Assembly: GCF_008119785.1 (NCBI RefSeq)
Contig: NZ_VSFA01000011.1
Span: 1 to 64,000 of the forward strand
DNA from: Micromonospora sp. MP36
GTDB lineage: Bacteria > Actinomycetota > Actinomycetes > Mycobacteriales > Micromonosporaceae
Direction of reading: 5' to 3'
Length of the DNA stretch: 64,000 nucleotides
Every line of letters starts with the position of its first letter. Position 1 is the stretch's first letter. Shown here in pieces: positions 23,231 through 31,555 of the stretch. Under the pieces are notes generated by a model, which was not told the DNA's origin, ran no database searches, and worked only from the letters and a program-made list of their open reading frames with translations. The translations under genes and the position numbers were made by a program.

Positions 23231-26071
23231 ATGAGTGAGGCAGCCGCACCGGCGATCGACATCCCCCCGTTCCGGTACACCGCGGCCCTGGCCGAGGAGA
23301 TCGAGCACCGCTGGCAGGACACCTGGGAGCGGGAGGGCACCTTCCACGCGCCGAACCCGACCGGGCCGCTGGCCGACCCCGACCACCCGCGGGCGGGCGC
23401 GGAGAAGCTGTACGTGCTGGACATGTTCCCCTACCCGTCGGGCGCCGGCCTGCACGTCGGCCACCCGCTGGGCTACATCGGCACCGACTGCTTCGCCCGC
23501 TACCAGCGGATGGCCGGGCGCAACGTGCTGCACGCCATGGGCTTCGACGCGTTCGGCCTGCCCGCCGAGCAGTACGCGGTGCAGACCGGCACCCACCCGC
23601 GGACCACCACCGTGGCGAACATCGAGCGGTACAAGGCGCAGCTGCGCCGGCTGGGGCTGGCCCACGACGAGCGGCGCTCGGTGGCCACCATCGACACCGA
23701 CTTCTACCGCTGGACCCAGTGGATCTTCCTGCAGATCTTCAACTCCTGGTACGACCCGCAGGCGCGCAAGGCCCGCCCGATCGCCGAGCTGATCGCCGAG
23801 TTCGAGGGGGGCAACCGGCCCACCCCGGACGGCCGGTCGTGGGCCGAGCTGACCGTGGCCGAGCGGCGGAAGATCGTCGACGACCACCGGCTGGCGTACG
23901 TCTCGGAGGCGCCGGTCAACTGGTGCCCGGGGCTGGGCACCGTGCTGGCCAACGAGGAGGTCACCGCCGACGGCCGCTCCGAGCGGGGCAACTTCCCGGT
24001 CTTCAAGCGGAACCTGAAGCAGTGGATGATGCGGATCACCGCGTACGGCGACCGGCTGCTGGACGACCTGGACAAGCTGGACTGGCCGGAGCCGATCAAG
24101 CTGATGCAGCGCAACTGGATCGGCCGCTCGCAGGGCGCACACATCGACTTCCCCGCCGGCCGGGAGTCCATCCGGGTGTTCACGACCCGGCCGGACACCG
24201 TCTTCGGGGCCACCTACCTGGTGCTGGCACCCGAGCACGAGCTGGTCGACGGGCTGGTGCCGGCGACCTGGCCGGAGGGGACGAAGGAGGCCTGGACCGG
24301 CGGGCACGCCAGCCCGCGGGCGGCCGTCGAGGCGTACCGGAAGGCCGCCGCGGCGAAGACGGACGTGGAGCGGCAGGCGGAGACCCGGGAGAAGACCGGC
24401 GTCTTCGTCGGCGAGTACGCGATCAACCCGGTGAACGGGGCACGTGTCCCGATCTTCATCGCCGACTACGTGCTGGCCGGCTACGGCACCGGCGCGATCA
24501 TGGCGGTGCCCGCCCAGGACGAGCGGGACTGGGACTTCGCCGAGGTGTTCGACCTGCCGATCGTGCGTACCGTGCAGCCGCCGGAGGGCTTCGCCGGCAA
24601 GGCGTACACCGGGGACGGCCCGGCGATCAACAGCGCCGCGCCCGACCGCGGCCTGGACCTGAACGGCCTGGGGGTGGCCGACGCCAAGGCCCGGATCATC
24701 GAGTGGCTGGAGGCGAACGGACACGGCACCGGCGCGGTGACCTGGCGGCTGCGGGACTGGCTGTTCAGCCGGCAGCGCTACTGGGGCGAGCCGTTCCCGA
24801 TCGTGTACGACGAGACCGGCACGCCGATCGCGCTGCCCGAGTCGATGCTGCCGGTCGAGCTGCCCGAGGTGGACGACTTCTCCCCGCGGACCTACGACCC
24901 GGAGGACGCCGACAGCGACCCGGAGACCCCGCTGTCCCGGCGCCGGGACTGGGTGGAGGTGGAGCTGGACCTGGGTGACGGGCCGAAGCGCTACACCCGG
25001 GAGACCAACGTGATGCCGCAGTGGGCCGGCTCCTGCTGGTACGAGCTGCGCTACCTGGACCCGACCGACGGCGAGCGCTTCGTCGACCCGGAGAACGAGC
25101 GGTACTGGATGGGGCCGCGCGGCGCGGGCGACTGCGGCGGCACCGACCTGTACGTCGGCGGTGCCGAGCACGCCGTGCTGCACCTGCTGTACGCCCGGTT
25201 CTGGCACAAGGTCCTGTACGACCTGGGCCATGTCTCCAGCTTCGAGCCGTTCCGGAAGCTGTTCAACCAGGGCTACATCCAGGCATACGCCTACACCGAC
25301 GCCCGCGGCGCGTACGTGCCCGCCGCCGACGTGGTGGACCGCGACGGCGGCTTCTACCTGGGCGACGTCCAGGTCAAGCGCGAGTACGGCAAGATGGGCA
25401 AGTCGCTGAAGAACGTGGTCACCCCGGACGAGATGTGCGCCGCGTACGGCGCGGACACCTTCCGGGTCTACGAGATGTCAATGGGCCCGCTGGAGGTGTC
25501 CCGGCCCTGGGAGACCCGGGCGGTGGTCGGCTCGTACCGGTTCCTGCAGCGGGTCTGGCGGGCGATCGTGGACGAGCAGACCGGCGAGGTGCGGGTCACC
25601 GACGCGCCGGCTGACGAGGAGACCCGCCGACTGCTGCACCGGGTCGTCGACGGTGTCCGCGGCGACATGGAGGGGATGCGGTTCAACACCGCGATCGCCA
25701 AGCTGATCGAGCTGACCAACGGGCTGACCCGGCTGTCCGCCACGCCTCGCGAGGTGGCCGAGCCGCTGGCGCTGATGCTGGCGCCGTTCGCCCCGCACGT
25801 CGCCGAGGAGCTGTGGCAGCGGCTGGGCCACGACACCTCCCTGGCGTACGCGGACTTCCCGACCGCCGACCCGGCGCTGCTGGTCGCCGAGACGGTGACC
25901 TACCCGGTGCAGGTCAACGGCAAGGTGCGGGGCCGGATCGAGGTCCCCGCCGACGCGTCCGAGGACGACGTCCGGGCGGCCGCGCTGGAGGCGGTGGCCG
26001 GTTCGCTGGCCGGCAAGGAACCCCGCAAGGTCATCGTGGTCAAGGGCCGGATGGTCTCCGTCGTCGCCTGA
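23231..26071 (+). CDS. leuS: Leucyl-tRNA synthetase
   Basis: This 946-residue class I synthetase charges tRNA-Leu with leucine. The HIGH-type motif is [16 protein letters not shown] near residues 73-88. The CP1 editing domain ([16 protein letters not shown], with its threonine-rich loop) spans roughly 240-440, and the KMSKS-type motif reads KMGKS near 720. The anticodon-binding domain and the C-terminal domain ([14 protein letters not shown]) are complete. The ATG with GAGGAGA upstream is chosen; it lies downstream of the attenuator terminator. Expression is probably controlled by leucine supply through that leader. Confidence 0.97.
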   Translation: MSEAAAPAIDIPPFRYTAALAEEIEHRWQDTWEREGTFHAPNPTGPLADPDHPRAGAEKLYVLDMFPYPSGAGLHVGHPLGYIGTDCFARYQRMAGRNVLHAMGFDAFGLPAEQYAVQTGTHPRTTTVANIERYKAQLRRLGLAHDERRSVATIDTDFYRWTQWIFLQIFNSWYDPQARKARPIAELIAEFEGGNRPTPDGRSWAELTVAERRKIVDDHRLAYVSEAPVNWCPGLGTVLANEEVTADGRSERGNFPVFKRNLKQWMMRITAYGDRLLDDLDKLDWPEPIKLMQRNWIGRSQGAHIDFPAGRESIRVFTTRPDTVFGATYLVLAPEHELVDGLVPATWPEGTKEAWTGGHASPRAAVEAYRKAAAAKTDVERQAETREKTGVFVGEYAINPVNGARVPIFIADYVLAGYGTGAIMAVPAQDERDWDFAEVFDLPIVRTVQPPEGFAGKAYTGDGPAINSAAPDRGLDLNGLGVADAKARIIEWLEANGHGTGAVTWRLRDWLFSRQRYWGEPFPIVYDETGTPIALPESMLPVELPEVDDFSPRTYDPEDADSDPETPLSRRRDWVEVELDLGDGPKRYTRETNVMPQWAGSCWYELRYLDPTDGERFVDPENERYWMGPRGAGDCGGTDLYVGGAEHAVLHLLYARFWHKVLYDLGHVSSFEPFRKLFNQGYIQAYAYTDARGAYVPAADVVDRDGGFYLGDVQVKREYGKMGKSLKNVVTPDEMCAAYGADTFRVYEMSMGPLEVSRPWETRAVVGSYRFLQRVWRAIVDEQTGEVRVTDAPADEETRRLLHRVVDGVRGDMEGMRFNTAIAKLIELTNGLTRLSATPREVAEPLALMLAPFAPHVAEELWQRLGHDTSLAYADFPTADPALLVAETVTYPVQVNGKVRGRIEVPADASEDDVRAAALEAVAGSLAGKEPRKVIVVKGRMVSVVA

Positions 26072-26102
26072 CCCGCGCCGGGGCGCCCGCCCGGCGCGCA
26101 GC

Positions 26103-26152
26103 TTCCCGGAAAGCGTGGCCATCCCGCTGCGGATGGCCACTCTTTCCGGGAA
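26103..26152. terminator. Long inverted repeat between leuS and the TVP38 gene (bidirectional terminator candidate)
   Basis: Two 22-base arms, 26103-26124 (ttcccggaaagcgtggccat then cc) and 26131-26152, are complementary at 21 of 22 positions around a 6-base loop (cgctgc). It is the only notable element in the 120-base gap between convergent genes. There is no T-tract. A terminator for both directions is most likely; the high perfection could also indicate a small mobile hairpin element. Confidence 0.75.
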
Positions 26153-26191
26153 CGAGTGCGGATCGTGGCCGGTCAGCGGGCACGACCCGGC

Positions 26192-26908
26192 TCAGCTTGG
26201 GGCCACGCGGCGCCGCCGCTCGGCGCGCCACCAGCGGTGGACGATCACCACGGTGGCGATCAGCCCCAGGCCGGACGGGGCGGCGGCGTACCAGTTGACG
26301 GCGCCGGGGGAGCTGACCGCCGCGCCGAGCACCGCGTACCCGACGGCGGTCGGGGCGGCGGCGATCACGCTGCCCGCCAGGAACGGCAGCACCCGGGCAC
26401 CGGTGGTGCCGTAGCCGTAGCTGACCAGCCCGAAGCCGGCGATCGGCAGCAGCCGGACGGTGATCACCCCGAGCACGCTCTGCCGGGCGAACCAGCCGTC
26501 CAGCCGGGCCAGCCGGCCCCGGACCCGCTCGGCCACGAACTCCCGGCCGAGCAGGCGGCCGACCGCGAAGCCGATCGCCGCCCCCAGCAGCGCCGCCCCG
26601 AGGGCGTACGCGGCACCCGCCACCGGGCCGAAGATCGCGCCCGCGGCGAGCGTCACGAAGGTACGCGGGACCAGCGCCACCAGCAGCAGCGCGCCACCCA
26701 GGACCGCCGCCACCGGGGCGTACCCGCCGAGGGAGTCGGCGAGCCGGGGCAGCTGGGCCGGGGCGGGCCGGGGCACCAGCAGCAGCGCCACGCCGAACCC
26801 GGCGAGCAGCAGGAGCAGCAGCCCGAACCGGCGCGTGGAGGGCTGCCGGAGCAACCGCGCCGACCGCGCGGACAGCCGCCGGAGCAGCCGCCGGGCGGCG
26901 GGGATCAT
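26192..26908 (-). CDS. TVP38/TMEM64 (VTT domain) membrane protein
   Basis: This 238-residue integral membrane protein has a basic N-terminus and about six hydrophobic helices. The VTT/SNARE-associated domain is recognised by LVPRTFVTLAAGAIFGPVAGA near residues 80-100, GFAVGRLLGREFV and RLLPIAGFGLVSYGYGTTG. Relatives are implicated in lipid scrambling or transport and undecaprenyl-phosphate recycling (DedA relatives), which would suit its place beside lipid II genes. The ATG overlaps the gatD stop as ATGA, so it is the third gene of a murT-gatD operon. Confidence 0.85.
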   Translation of the reverse strand: MIPAARRLLRRLSARSARLLRQPSTRRFGLLLLLLAGFGVALLLVPRPAPAQLPRLADSLGGYAPVAAVLGGALLLVALVPRTFVTLAAGAIFGPVAGAAYALGAALLGAAIGFAVGRLLGREFVAERVRGRLARLDGWFARQSVLGVITVRLLPIAGFGLVSYGYGTTGARVLPFLAGSVIAAAPTAVGYAVLGAAVSSPGAVNWYAAAPSGLGLIATVVIVHRWWRAERRRRVAPS

Positions 26909-27624
26909 GCCCGGGCGGCGGCGACCGCGGCGCGGCGCTCGGACCGGAGCCGCTCGGCCCAGGTGTCGTCCAGCGCGGGGAGCTGGTGGGCGCCGGTCGC
27001 CCAGCGCAGCAGCAGGTCGGCCAGGGCCGGGTTGCGGGCCAGGGCCGGGCCGTGCGAGTAGGTGCCGAGCAGCTTGCCCCGCCAGGCGCCCTCGGTCATC
27101 CCGTCGTTGCCGATTCCGGCGGTCACCCGGGCCAGCGGCGACACCCCGGGACCCAGATGGGTGCGCCCGCCGTGGTTCTCGAAGCCGGTCAGGTACGGGA
27201 TGCCCAGTCGCGCGTCGACCTCGCCGGCCAGCTCGCCGACCGCCCGGGTGGGCCCCCGGTCGGAGGCGATGTCCAGCAGCTCCAGGCCGGCGTACTGGGC
27301 GCCCTTGGCGTAGAAGGAGGTGCCCAGGAGCTGGTAGCCGGCGCAGACGCCGAACACCACCGAGCCCTGCGCCACCGCCCGGTGCAGGCCGCCGTCGGCG
27401 ATCAGCCGCTGGGCGCCCAGCGCCTGCGGGCCGTCCTCGCCGCCGCCGATCAGGTAGATGTCGGCGGTGGCGGGCAGCCTCTGGTCGGAGCGCACCTCCA
27501 GCACCTCGACCGGCATGCCGCGCAGCTGGGCCCGGCGGGCCAGGATCAGCGCGTTGCCCCGGTCTCCATAGGTGGAGAGCAGGTCGGGGTAGATCCAGAC
27601 GATGCGCAGGCTCTCAGTTGACAC
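26905..27624 (-). CDS. gatD: Lipid II isoglutaminyl synthase, glutamine amidotransferase subunit GatD
   Basis: This 239-residue class I glutamine amidotransferase (GATase_3/CobB-CobQ-like) supplies ammonia to MurT for converting the D-glutamate of lipid II to D-isoglutamine. The nucleophile is in GVCAGYQLLG near residue 95 and the catalytic His in GTYSHGPALARNP near 190. The start GTG lies inside the 3' end of murT, an 11-base overlap that ensures coupled synthesis of the two subunits. The C-terminal Ala/Arg-rich tail is unremarkable. Confidence 0.93.
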   Translation of the reverse strand: MSTESLRIVWIYPDLLSTYGDRGNALILARRAQLRGMPVEVLEVRSDQRLPATADIYLIGGGEDGPQALGAQRLIADGGLHRAVAQGSVVFGVCAGYQLLGTSFYAKGAQYAGLELLDIASDRGPTRAVGELAGEVDARLGIPYLTGFENHGGRTHLGPGVSPLARVTAGIGNDGMTEGAWRGKLLGTYSHGPALARNPALADLLLRWATGAHQLPALDDTWAERLRSERRAAVAAARA

Positions 27625-28876
27625 GGTCCAGCTCCGCTCGGATGTCCTGGAAGGCGGTGTAGTTGGCGATGACCTCCAGCCGGCCTGGCGGCACCGACCG
27701 GACCGCCTCGTCGAAGCTGCGCACGTGCTGGAACGGCACGCCGTTGACGTCGAGCCGGACGGCGAGGTCGTACGCCCGGTCGCCGGTGATCAGCACCTGC
27801 CGGCCGCGCAGCGGGGCGAAGTCGACGTCGAAGAGCCAGGAGGTGTCCAGCCCGTCGGGGTCGCGCGCGTTGATGGAGAGCAGGGTCGGCGCCTCGTCGG
27901 CCATGTCGAACGCCTCCAGCCAACTGGCCGGGTTCTTCGCCAGCAGCAGCCGGATGTTGCGCCCGTCCCGGTCGACCTGGGCGTAGCGGCCGGCCACCGA
28001 GGTGACCGAGCCGAGCCGGGAGACCGCGTCCACCGGTCGTACGCCGAACTCGGCGGCGACCGCCAGGGCGGTGGCCGCGTTGCCCAGGTTGACCTTGCCG
28101 GGGAGCTGGAGCTGGATCTTGTGCCAGGCGCCGGTGGGGTCGAGCACCCCGTCGTCCTCGACGGTCCACTGCGGCTCGGGCCGGCGCAGCGGGCAGCCGG
28201 TGCACCACCACTGCTCACCTGAGCGCTGGATGGTGGCGCCGCACTCGGGGCAGACCCACGAGTCGTCGTGCCAGCGCTGGCCGGCGCTGAACCAGGTGAC
28301 CTTGGGCGGGATGTGGCCCTGGGCCGGGTCGGCCGGCGGGGTGGCGGCCCAGACCACCATCGGGTCGTCGGCGTTGGCGACCACCCGGACGTCGGGGTGC
28401 CGGACCAGCGCGGCGCGCCAGAGCTGCGCCATCATGGCGACCTCCTTGGCCCGGTCGAGCTGGTCGCGGGAGAGGTTCAGCAGGGCCACCACGTGCGGCT
28501 CGGTGGCCTCCAGCACCTGGGCGAGGTAGTGCTCGTCGACCTCGAGCACCGCGTACGGGGTGCTGCCGGCCTTGGCCAGCGCCGAGGTGTGGCCGGTGGG
28601 CATGTTCGCGCCGAAGGAGTTGGTGGCGACCCGGCCGAGCACGCCGACGGCGGCGGTGGTGAGCCGGGTGGTGGTGGTCTTGCCGTTGGTGCCGGACACG
28701 AGCGCGATGGCGCGACCCGCCGACAGGTGCGCGAGCAGGTCAGGGTCGATCTTGAGGCCGATCCAGCCGCCGATCACCGAGCCGTCGCCGCGACCCGCGG
28801 CCCGCGACAGTGCCGCGGCGGTCCGCGACACGGAGCTGGCCACCTTCGCCCGCAGGGGCATCTTCGCGTCCGTCAC
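27614..28876 (-). CDS. murT: Lipid II isoglutaminyl synthase, Mur-ligase-like subunit MurT
   Basis: This 420-residue Mur ligase family protein is the ATP-using subunit of the MurT/GatD amidase. The P-loop is VSGTNGKTTTTRL near residues 59-71. It has a MurT-type Cys4 zinc ribbon, CPECG near 218 and CTGCP near 234, inserted in the central domain, and a C-terminal DUF1727 region (LITGDRAYDLAVRL). The GTG start is 7 bases after TAACCT on the minus strand, suggesting a leaderless transcript. It is divergent from mraZ, so peptidoglycan amidation and the dcw cluster share a 340-base control region. Confidence 0.94.
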   Translation of the reverse strand: MTDAKMPLRAKVASSVSRTAAALSRAAGRGDGSVIGGWIGLKIDPDLLAHLSAGRAIALVSGTNGKTTTTRLTTAAVGVLGRVATNSFGANMPTGHTSALAKAGSTPYAVLEVDEHYLAQVLEATEPHVVALLNLSRDQLDRAKEVAMMAQLWRAALVRHPDVRVVANADDPMVVWAATPPADPAQGHIPPKVTWFSAGQRWHDDSWVCPECGATIQRSGEQWWCTGCPLRRPEPQWTVEDDGVLDPTGAWHKIQLQLPGKVNLGNAATALAVAAEFGVRPVDAVSRLGSVTSVAGRYAQVDRDGRNIRLLLAKNPASWLEAFDMADEAPTLLSINARDPDGLDTSWLFDVDFAPLRGRQVLITGDRAYDLAVRLDVNGVPFQHVRSFDEAVRSVPPGRLEVIANYTAFQDIRAELDRVN

Positions 28877-29216
28877 CCGAGCGAGGTTACCGGACCCCGG
28901 GGCCCGCCAGATCGCCGCCGACCGCGATCCGTTCGGCCGGGGACGTCCGGCGGACGGCCAGCGGACGCTCGGCCGGATGGAGTCGATCAATGTCGGGTAG
29001 CGGACCCGCGCCCGGGGCCGCTCCCGCCCTCCACTCTGCCCCACCCCGTTTGACGTGCTCTTTTGCGCGTGGGCGCGACGCGCCACGCGGGCGATTCTGG
29101 TTGCAGGTGGAGGGAAGTGGAGTAGAGTGGGGCGCGATGGTGAGGCCGGGAGGGCCACACCGGCCCGGGGGGTCAGCGGCGCCGCGAACGCCGCTCAGGG
29201 CGAGGGGGTTGGGCCG
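28877..29216. other. Divergent promoter region between murT and mraZ
   Basis: The 340 bases hold the murT -10 at its left end (28884-28889) and the mraZ promoter with its MraZ box near 29101-29132. About 85 bases of untranslated leader then precede mraZ. The stretch 28890-29095 shows no convincing gene or hairpin. Confidence 0.6.
29101..29132 (+). promoter_or_regulatory. mraZ promoter with MraZ box
   Basis: Three direct repeats spaced exactly 10 bp apart, GTGGAG (29107-29112), GTGGAG (29117-29122) and GTGGGG (29127-29132), match the known MraZ operator pattern of GTGG-type repeats at one helical turn. They overlap a promoter-like TTGCAG (29101-29106) and TAGAGT (29123-29128) with 16-bp spacing. 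MraZ bound here would block its own promoter and hence the division and cell wall operon. Confidence 0.88.
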
Positions 29217-29648
29217 ATGTTCCTCGGCACCCACACCCCGCGCCTGGACGACAAAGGCCGGTTGATCCTGCCGGCGAAGTTCCGGGATGAGCTGGCGGGG
29301 GGTGTCGTGATCACCAAAGGGCAGGAGCGCTGCCTCTACGTCTTCCCGATGCCCGAGTTCCAGCGGATCGCCGATCAGTTGCGCGCGCAGCCGATGACCA
29401 GCAAGACGGCCCGGGCCTACAGCCGGGTCTTCTTCGCCAGCGCGCACGACGAGGTGCCGGACAAGCAGGGACGGGTCACCATCCCCGGGCATCTGCGCTC
29501 GTACGCGGCCCTCGACCGGGATCTGGTCGTGATCGGCGCGAGCACCCGGGTGGAGATCTGGGACAAGGCGGCCTGGGAGGCCTACCTCGCGGAGAGCGAA
29601 GACGACTTCGCCGACATCGAGGAGGGGGTGCTGCCCGGCGGTCTGTAG
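29217..29648 (+). CDS. mraZ: MraZ transcriptional regulator
   Basis: This 143-residue protein has two SpoVT/AbrB-like DNA-binding repeats: [22 protein letters not shown] at the N-terminus and [19 protein letters not shown] near residues 78-96. MraZ assembles as a ring and represses the dcw cluster by binding tandem GTGG repeats, which are present in its promoter. It is the first gene of the cluster, 204 bases before rsmH. The ATG follows a weak ggttgggcc. Confidence 0.95.
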   Translation: MFLGTHTPRLDDKGRLILPAKFRDELAGGVVITKGQERCLYVFPMPEFQRIADQLRAQPMTSKTARAYSRVFFASAHDEVPDKQGRVTIPGHLRSYAALDRDLVVIGASTRVEIWDKAAWEAYLAESEDDFADIEEGVLPGGL

Positions 29649-29852
29649 GGCGTGACGGCGCCCGACGTACTGCGAGATCTCCAGCCGCTTTCGAGTTCCT
29701 GGCACCCCTTCCCCGGTGCCAGGCGCACGATCCGTACCGGGGGACCACGGCCTCCGGCGGGCGAGAGCGGATGGGGATCTGGCGGTATGACGAGGCGTCG
29801 TGGCGACGACGGACGCGAGACGGACGGAAGGTTTCAACCAGTGGGGGTCGAC

Positions 29853-30962
29853 ATGGGGGAGCTACGCGGCACGCACGTGCCGGTGCTGCTCGAGCGGTGT
29901 CTCGAGTTGCTGGCCCCCGCGCTCGGGCGGACCGGCCGCACCGTGCACGTCGACGCCACGCTGGGGTTGGCCGGGCACGCCGAGGCGGTGCTGGCGGCGC
30001 ACCCGAACACGGTGCTGATCGGCCTGGACCGGGACACCGAGGCCCTCGCCCACGCGCGGGTCCGGCTGGCCCGGTTCGCCGACCGGATCCACCTCGAACA
30101 CGCCGTCTACGACGAGCTGCCCGAGGTGCTCGACCGGCTCGGCTACCCGGCGATCGACGGGGTCCTGTTCGATCTCGGCGTCTCGTCCCTGCAACTCGAC
30201 GCGCCCGACCGCGGGTTCGCGTACGCGCAGGACGCGCCGCTGGACATGCGGATGGACCAGACCCGGGGGATGACCGCCGAGGAGGTGGTCAACACCTACG
30301 CCCATCCGGAGCTGGCCCGGGTGCTGCGGGTGTACGGCGAGGAGAAGTTCGCCGGGAAGATCGCCTCGGCGATCATCCGGGAGCGCGAGCGCGCCCCGAT
30401 CACCTCTTCGGCGCGACTGGCCGAACTGGTCCGGGAGAGCATTCCGGCACCAGCCCGACGAACCGGGGGACACCCGGCAAAGAGAACGTTTCAGGCTTTA
30501 CGCATCGAGGTAAACCGAGAACTGGCAGCGCTGGAATCGGCGCTGCCGGCCGCGCTCGACAAGCTCGCCGTGGGCGGCCGCATGGTGGTCCTGTCCTACC
30601 ACTCGCTGGAGGACCGGCTCACCAAGCAGGCGCTCGCCGACCGGGTCCGCAGCAAGGGCCCGATCGACCTCCCGGTCGAACTGCCCGGATCGGGCCCGAC
30701 GTTCCGGCTGCTCAGCCGGGGCGCCGAGCTCCCCGGGGAGGCGGAGGTCGCCGCGAACCCGCGCGCCGCCTCGGTGCGGCTGCGGGCAGCGGAGCGGCTC
30801 GACCCGGAGGCGGCCCGGCAGGGGCGTACCGACCGCGAACGGTACCGCCGCCGGGTGAAGGCGATGCACCAACCGGGGACGGGGTCACCAGGGTCCGCAA
30901 CGGACCCGCGGTCGACCCCGAGGGACGGGAACGGGACGGACGAAGAGGGGGAGGGGACATGA
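29853..30962 (+). CDS. rsmH: 16S rRNA (cytosine1402-N4)-methyltransferase
   Basis: This 369-residue enzyme methylates N4 of C1402 in the 30S P site. Signatures are [14 protein letters not shown] near the N-terminus, the SAM-binding [16 protein letters not shown], the [11 protein letters not shown] block near 108 and [15 protein letters not shown] near 247. The C-terminal 60 residues are a hydrophilic extension. ATG 29853 is preferred because homology starts right after it; GTG 29841 with GGAAGG upstream is an alternative adding four residues. The stop overlaps the ftsL-like start as ATGA. Confidence 0.94.
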   Translation: MGELRGTHVPVLLERCLELLAPALGRTGRTVHVDATLGLAGHAEAVLAAHPNTVLIGLDRDTEALAHARVRLARFADRIHLEHAVYDELPEVLDRLGYPAIDGVLFDLGVSSLQLDAPDRGFAYAQDAPLDMRMDQTRGMTAEEVVNTYAHPELARVLRVYGEEKFAGKIASAIIRERERAPITSSARLAELVRESIPAPARRTGGHPAKRTFQALRIEVNRELAALESALPAALDKLAVGGRMVVLSYHSLEDRLTKQALADRVRSKGPIDLPVELPGSGPTFRLLSRGAELPGEAEVAANPRAASVRLRAAERLDPEAARQGRTDRERYRRRVKAMHQPGTGSPGSATDPRSTPRDGNGTDEEGEGT

Positions 30963-31552
30963 ACGTCAACACGCGCGACGGCCGGGACGCCGTCGGGCAG
31001 CGCGCACCGCGGTCGGGGGGCCGGATCGCGGCGCAGCGCACCACGCGGACCGCGACGGCGGAGGCCGACCGGCGCGACCGCCGGGAGGCGACCCGCGCCC
31101 GGGGGACGCGCGAGTTCCCCACCGACGGCGCCGCCGCGCTGCGGCCGGCCGAGCGGACCCGGAACACCGGTGCGGCGTCGCCGCGGCTGCGGGTCGCCCC
31201 GCCGCCGCCGGTGTCCGTGCCGCGGGCGCCGTTCGTCGGGCTGATCCTGGTGCTGGTGGTCGGTGGCGTGCTGGGCATCCTGGCGGTCAACACCAAGATC
31301 AACGAGAACGCGTTCAAGCTGGAGAAGCTCCAGCAGGAGCAGGCCAAGCTCGACGTCAACCAGGAGCAGCTGGAGAAGGAGATCGCCGACCAGGAGGCTC
31401 CCGGCAACCTCACCGCCAACGCGCGCAAGCTCGGCCTGGTCGAGTCCGGCGACCCGGCGTACATCCGGCTGCCCGACGGGAAGATGATCGGCGTGCCGCA
31501 CCCGGCGCAGGGCGCGCCCGCCATCACCAGCCAGCAGGGCAACGGGGGCTGA
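30959..31552 (+). CDS. ftsL: FtsL-like division protein
   Basis: This 197-residue bitopic protein has a charged, disordered N-terminal region of about 85 residues, one membrane helix ([19 protein letters not shown] near 89-107) and an outer-face coiled coil ([20 protein letters not shown]). This architecture and its position between rsmH and ftsI are those of FtsL, which with FtsQ/DivIC activates FtsWI at the septum. Sequence identity in this family is low, so the symbol rests largely on synteny and topology. Confidence 0.83.
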   Translation: MNVNTRDGRDAVGQRAPRSGGRIAAQRTTRTATAEADRRDRREATRARGTREFPTDGAAALRPAERTRNTGAASPRLRVAPPPPVSVPRAPFVGLILVLVVGGVLGILAVNTKINENAFKLEKLQQEQAKLDVNQEQLEKEIADQEAPGNLTANARKLGLVESGDPAYIRLPDGKMIGVPHPAQGAPAITSQQGNGG

Positions 31553-31555
31553 GCA

